Below the pieces are notes generated by a model. It was not told where the DNA came from. It did no database searches and saw only the letters and a program-made list of their open reading frames with translations. A stretch of DNA of 64,000 nucleotides from Luteolibacter sp. LG18 (GTDB lineage Bacteria; Verrucomicrobiota; Verrucomicrobiia; Verrucomicrobiales; Akkermansiaceae): positions 1,798,001 through 1,862,000 of the forward strand of contig NZ_AP024600.1 of NCBI RefSeq assembly GCF_036322585.1, read 5' to 3'. Position 1 is the first letter of the stretch; each line of letters starts with the position of its first letter. Positions 1-9,426 of the stretch are shown piece by piece. A program made the translations under genes and the position numbers.

Positions 1-83
1 GCGTGGATGCGGAGATCGTCACCGTGACCATTCCGAAGAACGGCCGCACGAAACTGTTCGCCCGTCTTGCGGTCACCCAGTGA
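1..83 (+). CDS. C-terminal end of an unknown protein (partial)
   Basis: Only the last 26 codons are inside the window. The open frame runs from base 3 to a TGA at 81-83 and ends in ...KLFARLAVTQ. The gene's start and domains lie to the left. Nothing in the tail identifies a family. It points toward the 3' end of the minus-strand regulator that follows, 9 bases away, so the two are convergent. Confidence 0.5.
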   Translation, partial: VDAEIVTVTIPKNGRTKLFARLAVTQ

Positions 84-92
84 CCCGGCGGC

Positions 93-1286
93 TCAGGTGC
101 TCCGCCAGGTGCCGGGAGTCACGCCTTTGACGCGCTTGAAGAAACGGCAGAACTCATCGCTGCCGTTGAAGCCGCAGTCGGAGGCGATCTTCTGAAGCGT
201 GGCGTTGGTGCGCTTGAGCAGCTCGCAGGCGTGCTCGGCGCGGATGCGGTCGATCTCTTCCTTCGGCGTGCGACCGAGGGCCTCGCGGAAACGCACGCGC
301 AGGGCCTCGCGGGAGGCTCCCACGCGGCGGCCCAGTTCCTCCGCGGTCAGCGGTTCCTTCGGGTCGGATTTTCGGATCAGGTTGAGGGCCGCGCTGACGA
401 TCGGGTCGGGCAGTTCGACATGGCCGGTGGACTCCCGCACCACCACGCCGAGCGAGGGAATCTTGATCCGCGTGTCGGAAGGAAACGATTCGCCGCACAT
501 CATGCGGTGCAGCAGCTCGGAGGCGGCTTGCCCGATCGCGCGGCCGGGGAAGCGCAGGCTGCTGATCGGCGGGCGGGTGGCGTGGCAGTAGACGATGTCA
601 TCGGACACGCCGAGCACCGGGATGTCCTGTGGCACGCGCAGGCCGCACTGGCGGGCGGCGCGGATCGCGCAGACCGCGGTGATGTCATCCTTGGCGAAGA
701 GCCCGCAAGGTGGTTGCAGGCGGCCGATCTGGCGCTTGCCCATTTCCTCGATCTGGCGCGCGCGCAGGTTCTTGGGAAACGTGCTGGAGGGGATCGAGAG
801 GATCTCCACCTCGTGACCTTCCTCCGCGAGCCGCTGGCGGAAGCCCTCGAGGCGTTCATCGGAGTAGACACGGTTGGGATCGTGCCAGAACGCGAAGCGT
901 TTCAGGCCCAGCGTGAGCAGGTGGTCCGCGGCCATCCGTCCGCAGCGCTGGTTGTCCATCGTCACCCGCGGAAAGACGGGGCCTTTCGACGGCTCCTCCG
1001 AGCTCAGGTTCACCACGCGGATGCCGCGCGCGCTCCAGGCCTCCGCCTCCTCCTGGGTGTAGCGGAAAACGAGCAGCCCATCGCCATCCCAGTGCTTGTC
1101 GAGCTTCACCGGCTCGATGTCGCCGCCGCTCGGTTGCTCGAACTCCAGCTCGAACTGCACGCCCGAGCGGATGAAGTCGAGGATGCCGCCGTAGATGCGG
1201 TTGCCGAATCCCTGCGCCCAATCGGTCAGGCGCACGCCGACCCGGAAGGACGTTTTCGCAACGGATTCCTTGGGCTTTGCGGGCAT
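93..1286 (-). CDS. XylR-type AraC family transcriptional regulator
   Basis: DNA-binding regulator of 397 residues. Residues about 15-275 look like a LacI/ribose-binding-protein sensor fold, with the typical phrases TMDNQRCGRMAADHLL and VPVLGVSDD. Residues about 290-397 are a two-helix AraC DNA-binding domain ending in IASDCGFNGSDEFCRFFKR. This arrangement is that of XylR-like sugar regulators, which are very numerous in Verrucomicrobia. The ATG at 1286 is chosen because AGGAAGAGAG lies 6-15 bases upstream; a TTG two codons earlier is the alternative. It is divergent from the phosphonate operon with about 190 bases between them, so it probably controls that operon, with a phosphonate or intermediate as ligand. 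That target is inferred from position only. Confidence 0.88.
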   Translation of the reverse strand: MPAKPKESVAKTSFRVGVRLTDWAQGFGNRIYGGILDFIRSGVQFELEFEQPSGGDIEPVKLDKHWDGDGLLVFRYTQEEAEAWSARGIRVVNLSSEEPSKGPVFPRVTMDNQRCGRMAADHLLTLGLKRFAFWHDPNRVYSDERLEGFRQRLAEEGHEVEILSIPSSTFPKNLRARQIEEMGKRQIGRLQPPCGLFAKDDITAVCAIRAARQCGLRVPQDIPVLGVSDDIVYCHATRPPISSLRFPGRAIGQAASELLHRMMCGESFPSDTRIKIPSLGVVVRESTGHVELPDPIVSAALNLIRKSDPKEPLTAEELGRRVGASREALRVRFREALGRTPKEEIDRIRAEHACELLKRTNATLQKIASDCGFNGSDEFCRFFKRVKGVTPGTWRST

Positions 1287-1476
1287 ATCCAAGCTCTCTT
1301 CCTGGCCTGCATTAATGTCAATGAAATTGGCGGATGGGCTGAGCGCGGCGGCGTGTCGGCTTCGTCAAAGTCGACAGTCAATTTGCCAATCATGTTGGGG
1401 TTTCTGTCGTGGACAGGAATTACCGCCGCGCCGACTATGACAAGCGTCCGTTTATCCACGTCATTTGCATTCGATC
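1287..1476. promoter_or_regulatory. Divergent control region between regulator and phn operon
   Basis: The 190 bases between the divergent regulator and phnA are the likely site of both promoters. A short inverted repeat CAAT-GAA-ATTG sits at 1319-1329 in an AT-richer patch, and a related GTCAATTTGCCAAT stretch follows about 55 bases later. I see no convincing paired -35/-10 boxes. The operator is a guess from position. Confidence 0.35.
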
Positions 1477-2709
1477 ATGTCCTTTGTTGCCAACAACCGG
1501 TCTTACAATCCGCCGTCCCGTCCCATCGCTGTTCTCTGCATCGACGGCTGCGCCGATGAATACATCTCCGTCTCCATCGCGGCGGGCAAGATGCCCCGCA
1601 CCGAAGCGATGGTGAAGCGAGGTTACCGCGGCATGGTTCGCGGCGCGCTGCCGTCCTTCACCAACGTCAACAACTCGGCGATCGTCACCGGCATGCCACC
1701 CGCCGTGACCGGTATCTGCGGCAACTTCTTCCTCAATCCCGAGACCGGCGAGGAAGTCATGATGAACGGACCGGAGTTCCGCCGCTGTGGCACGCTTCTC
1801 ACCGCCGCCGCCGATGCGGGTCGTAAGGTCGCCTTCATCACCGCGAAGGAGAAACTCCGCACCGTGCTGGGCGATGGCATCGTCGAGCGCGGCGGGATCG
1901 TGTTCTCCTCGGAGAAGGTCAATGAGGCGAAGATGGAAACCCACGGCGTGGACAACGCCGAGTCGATCATCGGCAAGCCGCGCCCGGAGATCTATTCCGG
2001 CGATGCCTCGGTCTACGTGCTGGAGGCCGGTGCCGCGCTCGTCGAGCAGGGCAAGGCGGACTTCCTCTACCTGTCGCTGACCGACTACATGCAGCACAAG
2101 TACGCGCCGGAGGCTCCGGAGAGCCTGGAGTTCCACCGCCGCCTCGATGAGCAGATCGGCCGCCTGCTGGACGCCGGATGCATCGTCGCCGCCACTGCCG
2201 ACCACGGAATGAACGCGAAGAACAAGGCCGATGGTTCGCCGAACGTGATCTACGTCGAAACGCTGTTGAAGGAGCATTTCGGCAACGGCCTGCGGGTGAT
2301 CTGTCCGATCACCGATCCGTACGTGGTGCACCATGGCGCGCTCGGCTCGCTGGTGATGGTCCACCTGGATGATGTCTCGAAGGCCGATGAGATCGCTGAT
2401 TTCCTGATCCGCCAGACCGGCATCACCGAGGTATACAACCGGGAGATGTCCGCGCTGAAGCTGGAGCTCGCGCCGGACCGCATCGGTGACCTCACCGTGC
2501 TCTGCGGCCGCGACTACGTGGTCGGCAAGACCCCCGGGCACCACGACCTCGGCGTGCTGAACGGCGGGCTGCGCTCCCACGGCGGCCGTTACGAGGAGAT
2601 GGTCCCGCTGCTCCTCTCCGAACCGCTCAACGCGGAATACACCCGCAAGGCGCAGGGCGACCCGCGCAATTTCGACGTCTTCGATTTCGCCTGCAACGCG
2701 AGCAACTGA
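1477..2709 (+). CDS. phnA: Phosphonoacetate hydrolase PhnA
   Basis: Zinc-dependent hydrolase that splits the C-P bond of phosphonoacetate to acetate and phosphate; 410 residues, alkaline phosphatase superfamily. With the ATG at 1477, the residues that match the known two-zinc site and nucleophile of Sinorhizobium PhnA are Asp23, Thr62 (in PSFTNVNN), Asp203 and His207 (LTDYMQH), Asp242 and His243 (ATADHGMN) and His368 (RSHGG). The spacing from Asp23 to Thr62 is the same as in that enzyme. A TTG four codons upstream is also in frame; neither start has a clear ribosome site. First gene of the operon, with phnY starting 6 bases after its stop. It performs the last step of the PhnW-PhnY-PhnA pathway. 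Confidence 0.95.
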   Translation: MSFVANNRSYNPPSRPIAVLCIDGCADEYISVSIAAGKMPRTEAMVKRGYRGMVRGALPSFTNVNNSAIVTGMPPAVTGICGNFFLNPETGEEVMMNGPEFRRCGTLLTAAADAGRKVAFITAKEKLRTVLGDGIVERGGIVFSSEKVNEAKMETHGVDNAESIIGKPRPEIYSGDASVYVLEAGAALVEQGKADFLYLSLTDYMQHKYAPEAPESLEFHRRLDEQIGRLLDAGCIVAATADHGMNAKNKADGSPNVIYVETLLKEHFGNGLRVICPITDPYVVHHGALGSLVMVHLDDVSKADEIADFLIRQTGITEVYNREMSALKLELAPDRIGDLTVLCGRDYVVGKTPGHHDLGVLNGGLRSHGGRYEEMVPLLLSEPLNAEYTRKAQGDPRNFDVFDFACNASN

Positions 2710-2715
2710 TTTGTC

Positions 2716-4191
2716 ATGAGCACCACCACTCTTGAAAAGGCTCCCGCCGTGAACGGCGCCGCCGCTTTCGCCCCGGTCCACATGCCCGCCTACATCGCCG
2801 GCCGCGCGGTGGAAACGGGACGCACGCTGGAGGTTCGCTATCCCTACGATGGCACGCTGACCGGCACCGCCACCTTGATCGGACGCGAGCACCTCGACGA
2901 GGCGATCCAGGCCGCGCTGGAGGGCGGCAAGAAGCCGCTGTCCCGCTTCGAGTGTTCGACCATCCTCCGCAAGGCCGCCGCGCTGCTGGCCGAGCGCCGC
3001 GAGGAATTCGCCCGCCTCATCACCCGCGAGACCGGCCTGTGCATGAAGGAGTCCCGCTACGAGACCGGTCGTAGCTCGGACGTTCTGGAATTCGCCGCCA
3101 TGGAGGCCCTCCGCGATGACGGCCAGGTGTTCTCCTGCGACATCAGCCCGATGGGCAAGCCGCGGAAGATCTTCACCACCCGCTATCCGGTGAACGTGAT
3201 CGCCGCGATCACGCCCTTCAACCACCCGCTCAACCAGGTGGCGCACAAGCTTGCCCCGGCCATCGCCGCGGGTGCTCCCACCATTCTCAAACCCTCCGAG
3301 CGCACGCCGCTCACCGCGCTGAAGTTCGCCGCCCTGCTCTATGAAGCCGGTCTCCCGGGCTGGATGCTCTCGATGTTCCTCGGCACCCTCGATGAAGTCA
3401 TCAATCCGATGATCGAGGACGAGCGCACCGAGGTGGTGACCTTCACCGGCTCCGTGGAAATCGGCAAGGCGATCTCCAGGCGCGCCGGTTACAAGAAGCT
3501 CTGCCTCGAACTCGGCGGCAATTCGCCGCTGATCGTGCTGGAGGATGCCGACCTCGACCTCGCCGCGAAGCTCGCTTGCGAGGGATCGTTCCGGAATTCC
3601 GGCCAGCGCTGCACCGCGGTGAAGCGCATCCTCGTTCAGGAAAGCATTCTCGAAGCCTTCACGGAGAAGTTCGTGGCGCTCGCGAAGACCTACAAGTCCG
3701 GCGATCCGGAGGCCGAGGATACCGTCGTGGGCACCGTGATCACCGAGGACTCCGCGAAGTTGCTGGAGCGCCGCGTGCACGACGCCGTGAAGATGGGCGC
3801 GAAGGTGCTGCTCGGTGGCAACCGCCAGGGGGCGCTGCTGGAGCCGACCGTGATCGCCAACGTCCCCCGCGATGCCGAGATGGTGTTCGAGGAAAGCTTC
3901 GGTCCGCTCGGCCCGATCGTCGCCATCAAGGACCTCGACGACGCGATCACCTACTACAACTCCGGCCGCTTCGGCCTGAGCAGCGCGATCGTCACCAACA
4001 ACCTGGAGGCCGCCATGCGCGCCTCGAAGGAGCTCAAGACCGGCACCACCAATGTCAATGAGGTGCCGGGATACCGTCTCGAACACACCCCCTTCGGCGG
4101 CGTCCGCGATTCCGGCCTCGGAATCAAGGAAGGCGTCGTGGAGGCCATGAAGTTCTTCACCCACGTGAAGACCTTCAGCCTGCCGTGGTGA
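2716..4191 (+). CDS. phnY: Phosphonoacetaldehyde dehydrogenase PhnY
   Basis: NAD(P)-dependent aldehyde dehydrogenase of 491 residues that oxidises phosphonoacetaldehyde to phosphonoacetate. The fold signatures are present: [14 protein letters not shown] near residue 165, the general-base Glu265 in LELGGNSP, and the nucleophilic Cys299 in [11 protein letters not shown]. On sequence alone it could be another aldehyde dehydrogenase. The specific call rests on its position between phnA and phnW, which supplies both its substrate maker and its product user. It lies 6 bases after phnA and is presumably co-transcribed. Confidence 0.92.
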   Translation: MSTTTLEKAPAVNGAAAFAPVHMPAYIAGRAVETGRTLEVRYPYDGTLTGTATLIGREHLDEAIQAALEGGKKPLSRFECSTILRKAAALLAERREEFARLITRETGLCMKESRYETGRSSDVLEFAAMEALRDDGQVFSCDISPMGKPRKIFTTRYPVNVIAAITPFNHPLNQVAHKLAPAIAAGAPTILKPSERTPLTALKFAALLYEAGLPGWMLSMFLGTLDEVINPMIEDERTEVVTFTGSVEIGKAISRRAGYKKLCLELGGNSPLIVLEDADLDLAAKLACEGSFRNSGQRCTAVKRILVQESILEAFTEKFVALAKTYKSGDPEAEDTVVGTVITEDSAKLLERRVHDAVKMGAKVLLGGNRQGALLEPTVIANVPRDAEMVFEESFGPLGPIVAIKDLDDAITYYNSGRFGLSSAIVTNNLEAAMRASKELKTGTTNVNEVPGYRLEHTPFGGVRDSGLGIKEGVVEAMKFFTHVKTFSLPW

Positions 4192-4198
4192 GTGTTCA

Positions 4199-4227
4199 TT
4201 TCAAATTTCAGATCTCAAATTTCAAAT
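4199..4227. repeat. AT-rich 10-base direct repeats between phnY and phnW
   Basis: TCAAATTTCA occurs perfectly at 4201-4210 and again at 4215-4224, separated by GATC, so the period is 14 bases. The patch is strikingly AT-rich for this genome. It fills the only sizeable gap (46 bases) in the first three genes of the operon. It may be a small repeat remnant or a regulator site; no function can be read from it. Confidence 0.6.
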
Positions 4228-4237
4228 CGCCCTCCTC

Positions 4238-5371
4238 ATGAACCTCGATCTCGAAAATCCGTACATCCTCCTCACCCCGGGCCCGCTCTCGACCTCGCCC
4301 ACCGTCCGTGCCGCCATGCTGCGCGACTGGTGCACGTGGGATGACGACTACAACCTCGGCGTGGTCACCCCGATCCGCGAGGGCCTCGTGAAGCTGGCCA
4401 CCGCGACCAAGCCGGAGGACTACACCGTCGTCCTGATGCAGGGCAGCGGCACCTTCTCGGTCGAGGCCATGATCGGCTCCGCCGTTCCGGCCGATGGCCG
4501 CCTGCTGGTGCTGGCGAACGGAGAATACGGCAACCGCCTCGGCCGCATCGCGAAGGTGCTCGGCATCGACACCGTCGTCCACGATTCCGGCGAACTCGCG
4601 CCGCCGGACATCGACAAACTCGACGCCGCGCTCGCCGCGGACCAGGCCATCACCCACGTGGTTTGCGTTCACAACGAAACGACCACCGGCATGCTCAATC
4701 CGTTGGAGGACATCGCGGGCATCGTGAAGAGCCACGGCCGCGTGTTCCTCGTCGATTCGATGAGCGCCTTCGGCGGCATCCCGCTCGATGTCGCGGAACT
4801 CGGCATCGACTTCCTCGTGTCGTCCGCGAACAAGTGCATCCAGGGCGTGCCCGGGTTCGGCTTCGTGATCGCGAAAAAGACCGAGCTCGAAAAGTGCAAG
4901 GGCAACGCCCGCTCGGTGTCGCTCGATCTCTACGATCAGTGGCAGGGCATGGAGAAGGGCCATGGCAAGTGGCGCTACACCAGCCCGACGCACGTCGTCC
5001 GCGCGTTCCACCAGGCGATGCAGGAGCTGGTGGAGGAAGGCGGCGTCGCTGCCCGCTTCGCCCGCTACTCGGAGAACCAGCGTCGGCTCGTCACGGGCAT
5101 GGAGCAGCTCGGCTTCAAGTGCGTGCTGCCGCATGAACTCCACAGCCCGATCATCACCGGCTTCTACAATCCGGAGGAACCGGAGTACGAGTTCATGAAG
5201 TTCTACGAGCTTCTCAAGGAGAAGGGATTCGTCATCTACCCGGGCAAGGTCACCGGCATCAACTCGTTCCGCATCGGCACCATCGGCCATGTCTTCCCGG
5301 ACGACATCACCCGCCTCATCACCGCCATCGAGGCATCGATGTACTGGGTGAAGGAAGCGGCGGCGGTTTGA
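4238..5371 (+). CDS. phnW: 2-aminoethylphosphonate--pyruvate transaminase PhnW
   Basis: PLP-dependent class V aminotransferase of 377 residues. It moves the amino group of 2-aminoethylphosphonate to pyruvate, giving phosphonoacetaldehyde and alanine. Recognisable parts are the N-terminal [11 protein letters not shown], the cofactor-binding MQGSGTF, the aspartate in [11 protein letters not shown], and the PLP lysine Lys199 in [12 protein letters not shown]. Length and motifs are normal for the family. It supplies PhnY and starts the pathway in the cell, although it is the third gene of the operon. Confidence 0.95.
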   Translation: MNLDLENPYILLTPGPLSTSPTVRAAMLRDWCTWDDDYNLGVVTPIREGLVKLATATKPEDYTVVLMQGSGTFSVEAMIGSAVPADGRLLVLANGEYGNRLGRIAKVLGIDTVVHDSGELAPPDIDKLDAALAADQAITHVVCVHNETTTGMLNPLEDIAGIVKSHGRVFLVDSMSAFGGIPLDVAELGIDFLVSSANKCIQGVPGFGFVIAKKTELEKCKGNARSVSLDLYDQWQGMEKGHGKWRYTSPTHVVRAFHQAMQELVEEGGVAARFARYSENQRRLVTGMEQLGFKCVLPHELHSPIITGFYNPEEPEYEFMKFYELLKEKGFVIYPGKVTGINSFRIGTIGHVFPDDITRLITAIEASMYWVKEAAAV

Positions 5372-5399
5372 CACTATTTCGCCTTTGTTTTCTCCGCCG

Positions 5400-7892
5400 A
5401 TGCCCGTCCAAACCCTCCACGGCAACACCCCGGTCCGCGCGACTTTCGAAGTCCCCCATAACGATCTCCCGAAATCCGCGCGCGTGGTGATCGTGGGGGG
5501 CGGCATCGCCGGCACCGCCGCGGCCTACCATTTCGCCCGCGCGGGATGGCAGGACGTCCATCTGCTCGAACAATCGAAACTCGCCTCCGGCACCACTTGG
5601 CATTCGGCCGGGCAGGTCGGTCAACTCCGCGCCAGCTCCGCACAGACGAAGGTGAACAAGGCCTCGGCCGAGTTGTTCGCGCGGCTGAAGGAAGAAACCG
5701 GCCACGATCCCGGCTGGCTCCAGTGCGGCGGTCTCCAGCTCGCATCGTGTCAGGAACGGTTGCTCCAGCTTCAGCGGAATGCCGCCATGGCCGAGGTCTT
5801 CGGCGTCGAAGCACGGGTGATCTCCGCGGAGGAATGCCGCTCGTTCTACCCGATGCTCCACACCGCCGACCTCACTGGCGGCGTCTATCTCCCCGGCGAT
5901 GGCCGCGTGCTGCCCGGTGAATGCACCGTGGCGCTCGCCACCGGTGCGATGCAGGGCGGCGTGAAGATTCACGAGGGCGTTCGCATCACCGGGCTGATTC
6001 ATTCCACCGACCGCCGCGGCATCAAGCGCATCAGCGGCGTCACCACCGACCAAGGCGATATCACCGCCGAGTGGGTGGTGCTGGCGGGGAACATGTGGAT
6101 GCGCCAGATCGGTCTCGCCGCGGGCATCGACATCCTTGTCTATCCCTGCGAGCACCACTACGTCATCACCCGTCCGATCGAGGGCGTGACGCGGAATTCA
6201 CCGTGTACCCGCGATCCGAATGCTGGCCTCTACTTCCGCGCGCTCGACGATGGCGGGATGAAGCTCGGTGCCTTCAAGAAGCGTTCGAAACCGTGGCAGA
6301 TCGGCGACGCCGTGCCGTATCCCTTCGCCTTCGATCTGCTGGAGCCGGATTGGGAAGACTTCGAGGAACCGCTCGCCGCGCACTTCCACCGCCTGCGCGG
6401 AATCACCCGCGACGACATCGTGAAATTCGTCAACGGCCCCGAGGCATTCACGCCGGACAACAACTTCATCATGGGCCAGCCCCACGCCACCGAGGGTCTG
6501 TTCGTGCTCGGCGGCTGGAACTCGGCGGGCATCGCTTGCTCCGGCGGTGCGGCGAAGTATGCGGTCGAGTGGATCGAAAACGGCGGCATGACGCTCGACC
6601 TCGCCTCGGTGGACATCCGGCGGTTCCTGCCGTTCCAGAACGGCCGCAAGTATCTCCAGGAACGCGTCAGCGAGGTGCTCGGCCTGCACTACCAGATGGC
6701 GTGGCCGAACCGGCAGATGGAAACCTCGCGTGGCATCCGCGCCTCCGGACTCTACGACAAGCACGTCACCGCCAATGCCTTGTTCGGCGAAACCGCCGGT
6801 TGGGAGCGCCCCCTGGCGTACGCGCCGCAGGGTGTGAAGCCGGAGATGGGTTACTCCTTCCTGCGCCAGAACTGGCAGCCATGGGCCGCGGAGGAGGTGA
6901 CAGCTTGCCGCACCGGCGTCGCGCTGTTGGATCAATCGACCTTCGCGAAATTCGAAGTCACCGGACCCGGGGCGCGGCCATTGCTTCAGTACCTGTGTGG
7001 CGGCAATGTCGACGTCGCCATCGGCAAGACCGTCTACACCGGACTCTTCAACGGGAAGGGGACTTTCGAAAGCGATCTCACCGTTATTCGCACTGGAGAC
7101 GAATCCTTCTACCTCGTCACCGCCACCGCGCAGCAGAGCCGCGATGCGGATTGGCTGCTGCGCCATTTTCCGGGGGATGGCTCGGTTGCGTTACGGGACA
7201 TCACCGAGGAGGTGAACGTGGTTTCCGTGATGGGCCCGAAGGCGTTCGAGGTGCTCGGTGCTCTCACCGACCTGTCATTCGCCGAGGCCGATTTCCCGTT
7301 CGGCACTTCCCGCGAAATGGAGCTGAATGGCATCCCGCTACGCGCGGTGCGGATCAGTTACGTCGGTGAGCCCGGCTTGGAACTCCATGTCGCGAAGGAA
7401 TCCGCGGGCGCGCTGTGGGACCTGCTCCTCGACGCCGGAAAGCCGCACCGCATCCGACCGGCAGGAACCCAGGCGATCAACACGATGCGGATCGAAAAGG
7501 CGTTTCGCGCCTATGGTCACGAACTCTCGCCCGCCGAAACCCCGCTGGAAGCCGGACTTGGTTTCGCGATTGATTGGTCGAAGGCCTTCCTCGGCAAGGA
7601 AGCGTTGTCGAAACAGAAGACGGAGGGAGTTCGCCAGCGCCTCGTCTGCCTGGTCCTTGACGAGTCCGAACCGAACCTCTGGGGCGGTGAACCGATCTTC
7701 TGGGACGGCGAGCCCGCGGGCTACACCACCAGCGCCGCGTGGAGCCCGACCATCGGCCGCAGCATCGCGCTCGGCTATGTGAAACGCCCGGACAAGCGCG
7801 TGCTATCTCCCTCGGCCATCAAGGAAGGCACGTTCGAGATCGGCCTCTTCGACAAGCGCCACCCCGCCCGCGTCGTGACCCGGGCGGTGTGA
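5400..7892 (+). CDS. FAD-dependent oxidoreductase with folate-binding GcvT domain (dimethylglycine/sarcosine dehydrogenase family)
   Basis: Protein of 830 residues. The N-terminal DAO-type FAD domain has GGGIAG at about 33-38. TTWHSAG contains His68, which matches the histidine that carries covalent FAD in dimethylglycine and sarcosine dehydrogenases. A middle FAO-type region follows, and about residues 460-830 form the GcvT and GcvT-C folate domains. Such enzymes oxidise N-methyl groups and pass the one-carbon unit to tetrahydrofolate. The ATG at 5400 is preferred over a TTG at 5385. It follows phnW by 28 bases and closes the phn operon. The natural inference is demethylation of N-methyl-2-aminoethylphosphonate to feed PhnW; sarcosine or dimethylglycine is the alternative substrate. 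Confidence 0.85.
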   Translation: MPVQTLHGNTPVRATFEVPHNDLPKSARVVIVGGGIAGTAAAYHFARAGWQDVHLLEQSKLASGTTWHSAGQVGQLRASSAQTKVNKASAELFARLKEETGHDPGWLQCGGLQLASCQERLLQLQRNAAMAEVFGVEARVISAEECRSFYPMLHTADLTGGVYLPGDGRVLPGECTVALATGAMQGGVKIHEGVRITGLIHSTDRRGIKRISGVTTDQGDITAEWVVLAGNMWMRQIGLAAGIDILVYPCEHHYVITRPIEGVTRNSPCTRDPNAGLYFRALDDGGMKLGAFKKRSKPWQIGDAVPYPFAFDLLEPDWEDFEEPLAAHFHRLRGITRDDIVKFVNGPEAFTPDNNFIMGQPHATEGLFVLGGWNSAGIACSGGAAKYAVEWIENGGMTLDLASVDIRRFLPFQNGRKYLQERVSEVLGLHYQMAWPNRQMETSRGIRASGLYDKHVTANALFGETAGWERPLAYAPQGVKPEMGYSFLRQNWQPWAAEEVTACRTGVALLDQSTFAKFEVTGPGARPLLQYLCGGNVDVAIGKTVYTGLFNGKGTFESDLTVIRTGDESFYLVTATAQQSRDADWLLRHFPGDGSVALRDITEEVNVVSVMGPKAFEVLGALTDLSFAEADFPFGTSREMELNGIPLRAVRISYVGEPGLELHVAKESAGALWDLLLDAGKPHRIRPAGTQAINTMRIEKAFRAYGHELSPAETPLEAGLGFAIDWSKAFLGKEALSKQKTEGVRQRLVCLVLDESEPNLWGGEPIFWDGEPAGYTTSAAWSPTIGRSIALGYVKRPDKRVLSPSAIKEGTFEIGLFDKRHPARVVTRAV

Positions 7893-7895
7893 AAA

Positions 7896-8003
7896 GTAGC
7901 GCCAAGCTTGGCTTGGCGTGCTTCTGGCGGCTGTTTTCCCAATCGGGGTGGCTGCATCTCAAACGCTGCCTTCCTCCACACGCGAAGCTCAGCTTCGCGC
8001 TAC
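7896..8003. repeat. Head-to-head REP-like hairpin pair (BIME-like)
   Basis: The element begins with GTAG followed by the hairpin CGCCAAG-CTTGG-CTTGGCG (7900-7918). It ends with the hairpin CGCGAAGCT-C-AGCTTCGCG (7981-7999) followed by CTAC, which reads as GTAG plus hairpin on the minus strand. The outer ends GTAGCGC and GCGCTAC are exact inverted repeats. A GTAG tetranucleotide next to a palindrome is the hallmark of REP sequences, and two in opposite orientation make a BIME. It lies 3' of two convergent genes and may also end their transcripts. Confidence 0.7.
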
Positions 8004-8005
8004 CT

Positions 8006-9412
8006 TCAAATCGACCCCGTGTCCTCCGTCGCTTTCGGCTGTCCCGGCGCGTCATCCGGCAGCCACACGGGCAGGTGCAGCTTCTTCACCGCCTCTTCCC
8101 CCGCGGGTGAAAACTCCGCGCCCCAGGCCTTGAAGAACTGCGTGAGATCCTTCCGGCTGTGCTTCGAAAGCGTCAACATCAGGCGGTCCCAGATCGGCTC
8201 GGCTCCCTTCGGGGCTTCCGGCGCGTCCTTCGCGTGATACTCGTGGATCGTCTTCTTCACCGGCTCCCAGCCGATGCCGTTGATGAGCTGGATCCAGAAC
8301 GCGATCGAGATCGCGTGGTTGCCATTGAGGTTGCTCCCGATCGCGCCGCGCTCCAGCGGCTTCGCCAGCACGGTGCGGTCGAACTTCCACGGATGCTTCG
8401 GCTTCTTGCCCTGCACCTGGCTCATCACGTAGAGCGGGAAGAGATTGCAGGTGGTCTCGCCCTGGCCTGGAGGGCTCCAGCCACCCCATTGCTGGTTGTG
8501 GCCGATCTCGTGGAAAAATCCCCACAGACCGTTCTCCAGCGCGGTTAGGTCGCTTGCCTCCTTCCGCTTCGAGCCCGCCATCACCGGATAGCCGGAGTGC
8601 ATGGAGCCAGCGGAAATGCTCACGTCATACACGATCCGCTCCACCACTGGCACCGGTGGCCCGGACAGGTCCTGCACGCAGGCCATGCCCTTCTTGTAGA
8701 AAGTCATCAGCGCGGTCGGGTCGTCCAGCTTGCGCACGTCCGCGGACGGCACGGAAAGGGTGAGAGGGCCACAGCTCATCTCGGCAAAGGGTCCCGGGTA
8801 GTTCCGGACTTTCTCCCGCCACTCGGTCGGGCTGGTCTTTCCGAGCACGAACCACGGCTGCTGCACCACCCCGCTGAACCGCACCGGAATGGTCTTGCCG
8901 GTGACCTCCTTCGGCACTTCCAGATACACCGTGCCGCCGAACGGCGAGGCCACCTTCGTCACCGCGGCATTGAGCGGCCACGCCTTCGAAATCGAATAGG
9001 GAAACCGCTTTGCCACCGACTTCTTGTTCGCGTTGTCGCTGTGGCAGCCGATGCGCACCTGCACGCCCAGCTTCGCGAAACTCTCGGGAACCTCCACCGT
9101 CACCACCTCACCCGCTGGAGCGTAATAACCGGTGGTCACGCGGTCGGTCTTGCCACGCCAGCGCGGGAAATCGGTGTTGAGGTCGAAGCGCTGGTCCTTC
9201 AGCCGCGCTGCCTCCGCGGGCACGGCTCCCGGCCAATCGACGGCGCTGGAGTCGGCGTGGATCTGGTCCGGCGGCAGGGCATTCCAATCCGCCACCACCT
9301 TCTTCGCGGCCTCCAGCTTCTGCTGGTATTCGGGCGAATCCACTCCGGCGCCGGAAAGAAGGCCGGGAGTGGCGAGCAGCAGCGCGACGAGGGAAAGACG
9401 GAGGCGGTTCAT
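8006..9412 (-). CDS. Secreted M60 family (enhancin-like) zinc metallopeptidase
   Basis: Protein of 468 residues with an N-terminal signal peptide (cleavage probably near residue 20). The catalytic motif HEIGH is at 301-305 and a likely third zinc ligand, Glu319, lies in GQGETT; the preceding HSGYPVM is also typical of M60. M60 enzymes commonly cleave O-glycosylated, mucin-like proteins, so it probably acts outside the cytoplasm. The ATG at 9412 is preceded by AAGGTGG; upstream in-frame codons lack a signal-like start. It is convergent with the phn operon and separated from it by the REP-like element. Confidence 0.85.
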   Translation of the reverse strand: MNRLRLSLVALLLATPGLLSGAGVDSPEYQQKLEAAKKVVADWNALPPDQIHADSSAVDWPGAVPAEAARLKDQRFDLNTDFPRWRGKTDRVTTGYYAPAGEVVTVEVPESFAKLGVQVRIGCHSDNANKKSVAKRFPYSISKAWPLNAAVTKVASPFGGTVYLEVPKEVTGKTIPVRFSGVVQQPWFVLGKTSPTEWREKVRNYPGPFAEMSCGPLTLSVPSADVRKLDDPTALMTFYKKGMACVQDLSGPPVPVVERIVYDVSISAGSMHSGYPVMAGSKRKEASDLTALENGLWGFFHEIGHNQQWGGWSPPGQGETTCNLFPLYVMSQVQGKKPKHPWKFDRTVLAKPLERGAIGSNLNGNHAISIAFWIQLINGIGWEPVKKTIHEYHAKDAPEAPKGAEPIWDRLMLTLSKHSRKDLTQFFKAWGAEFSPAGEEAVKKLHLPVWLPDDAPGQPKATEDTGSI

Positions 9413-9426
9413 GGGAGCCACCTTTC

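Noticed and set aside
1435-4164. Long open frame of 909 codons on the minus strand opposite phnA and phnY
   Set aside because: It mirrors two clear enzyme genes, has a His/Gly/Leu/Arg-rich composition without motifs, and is a GC-driven shadow.
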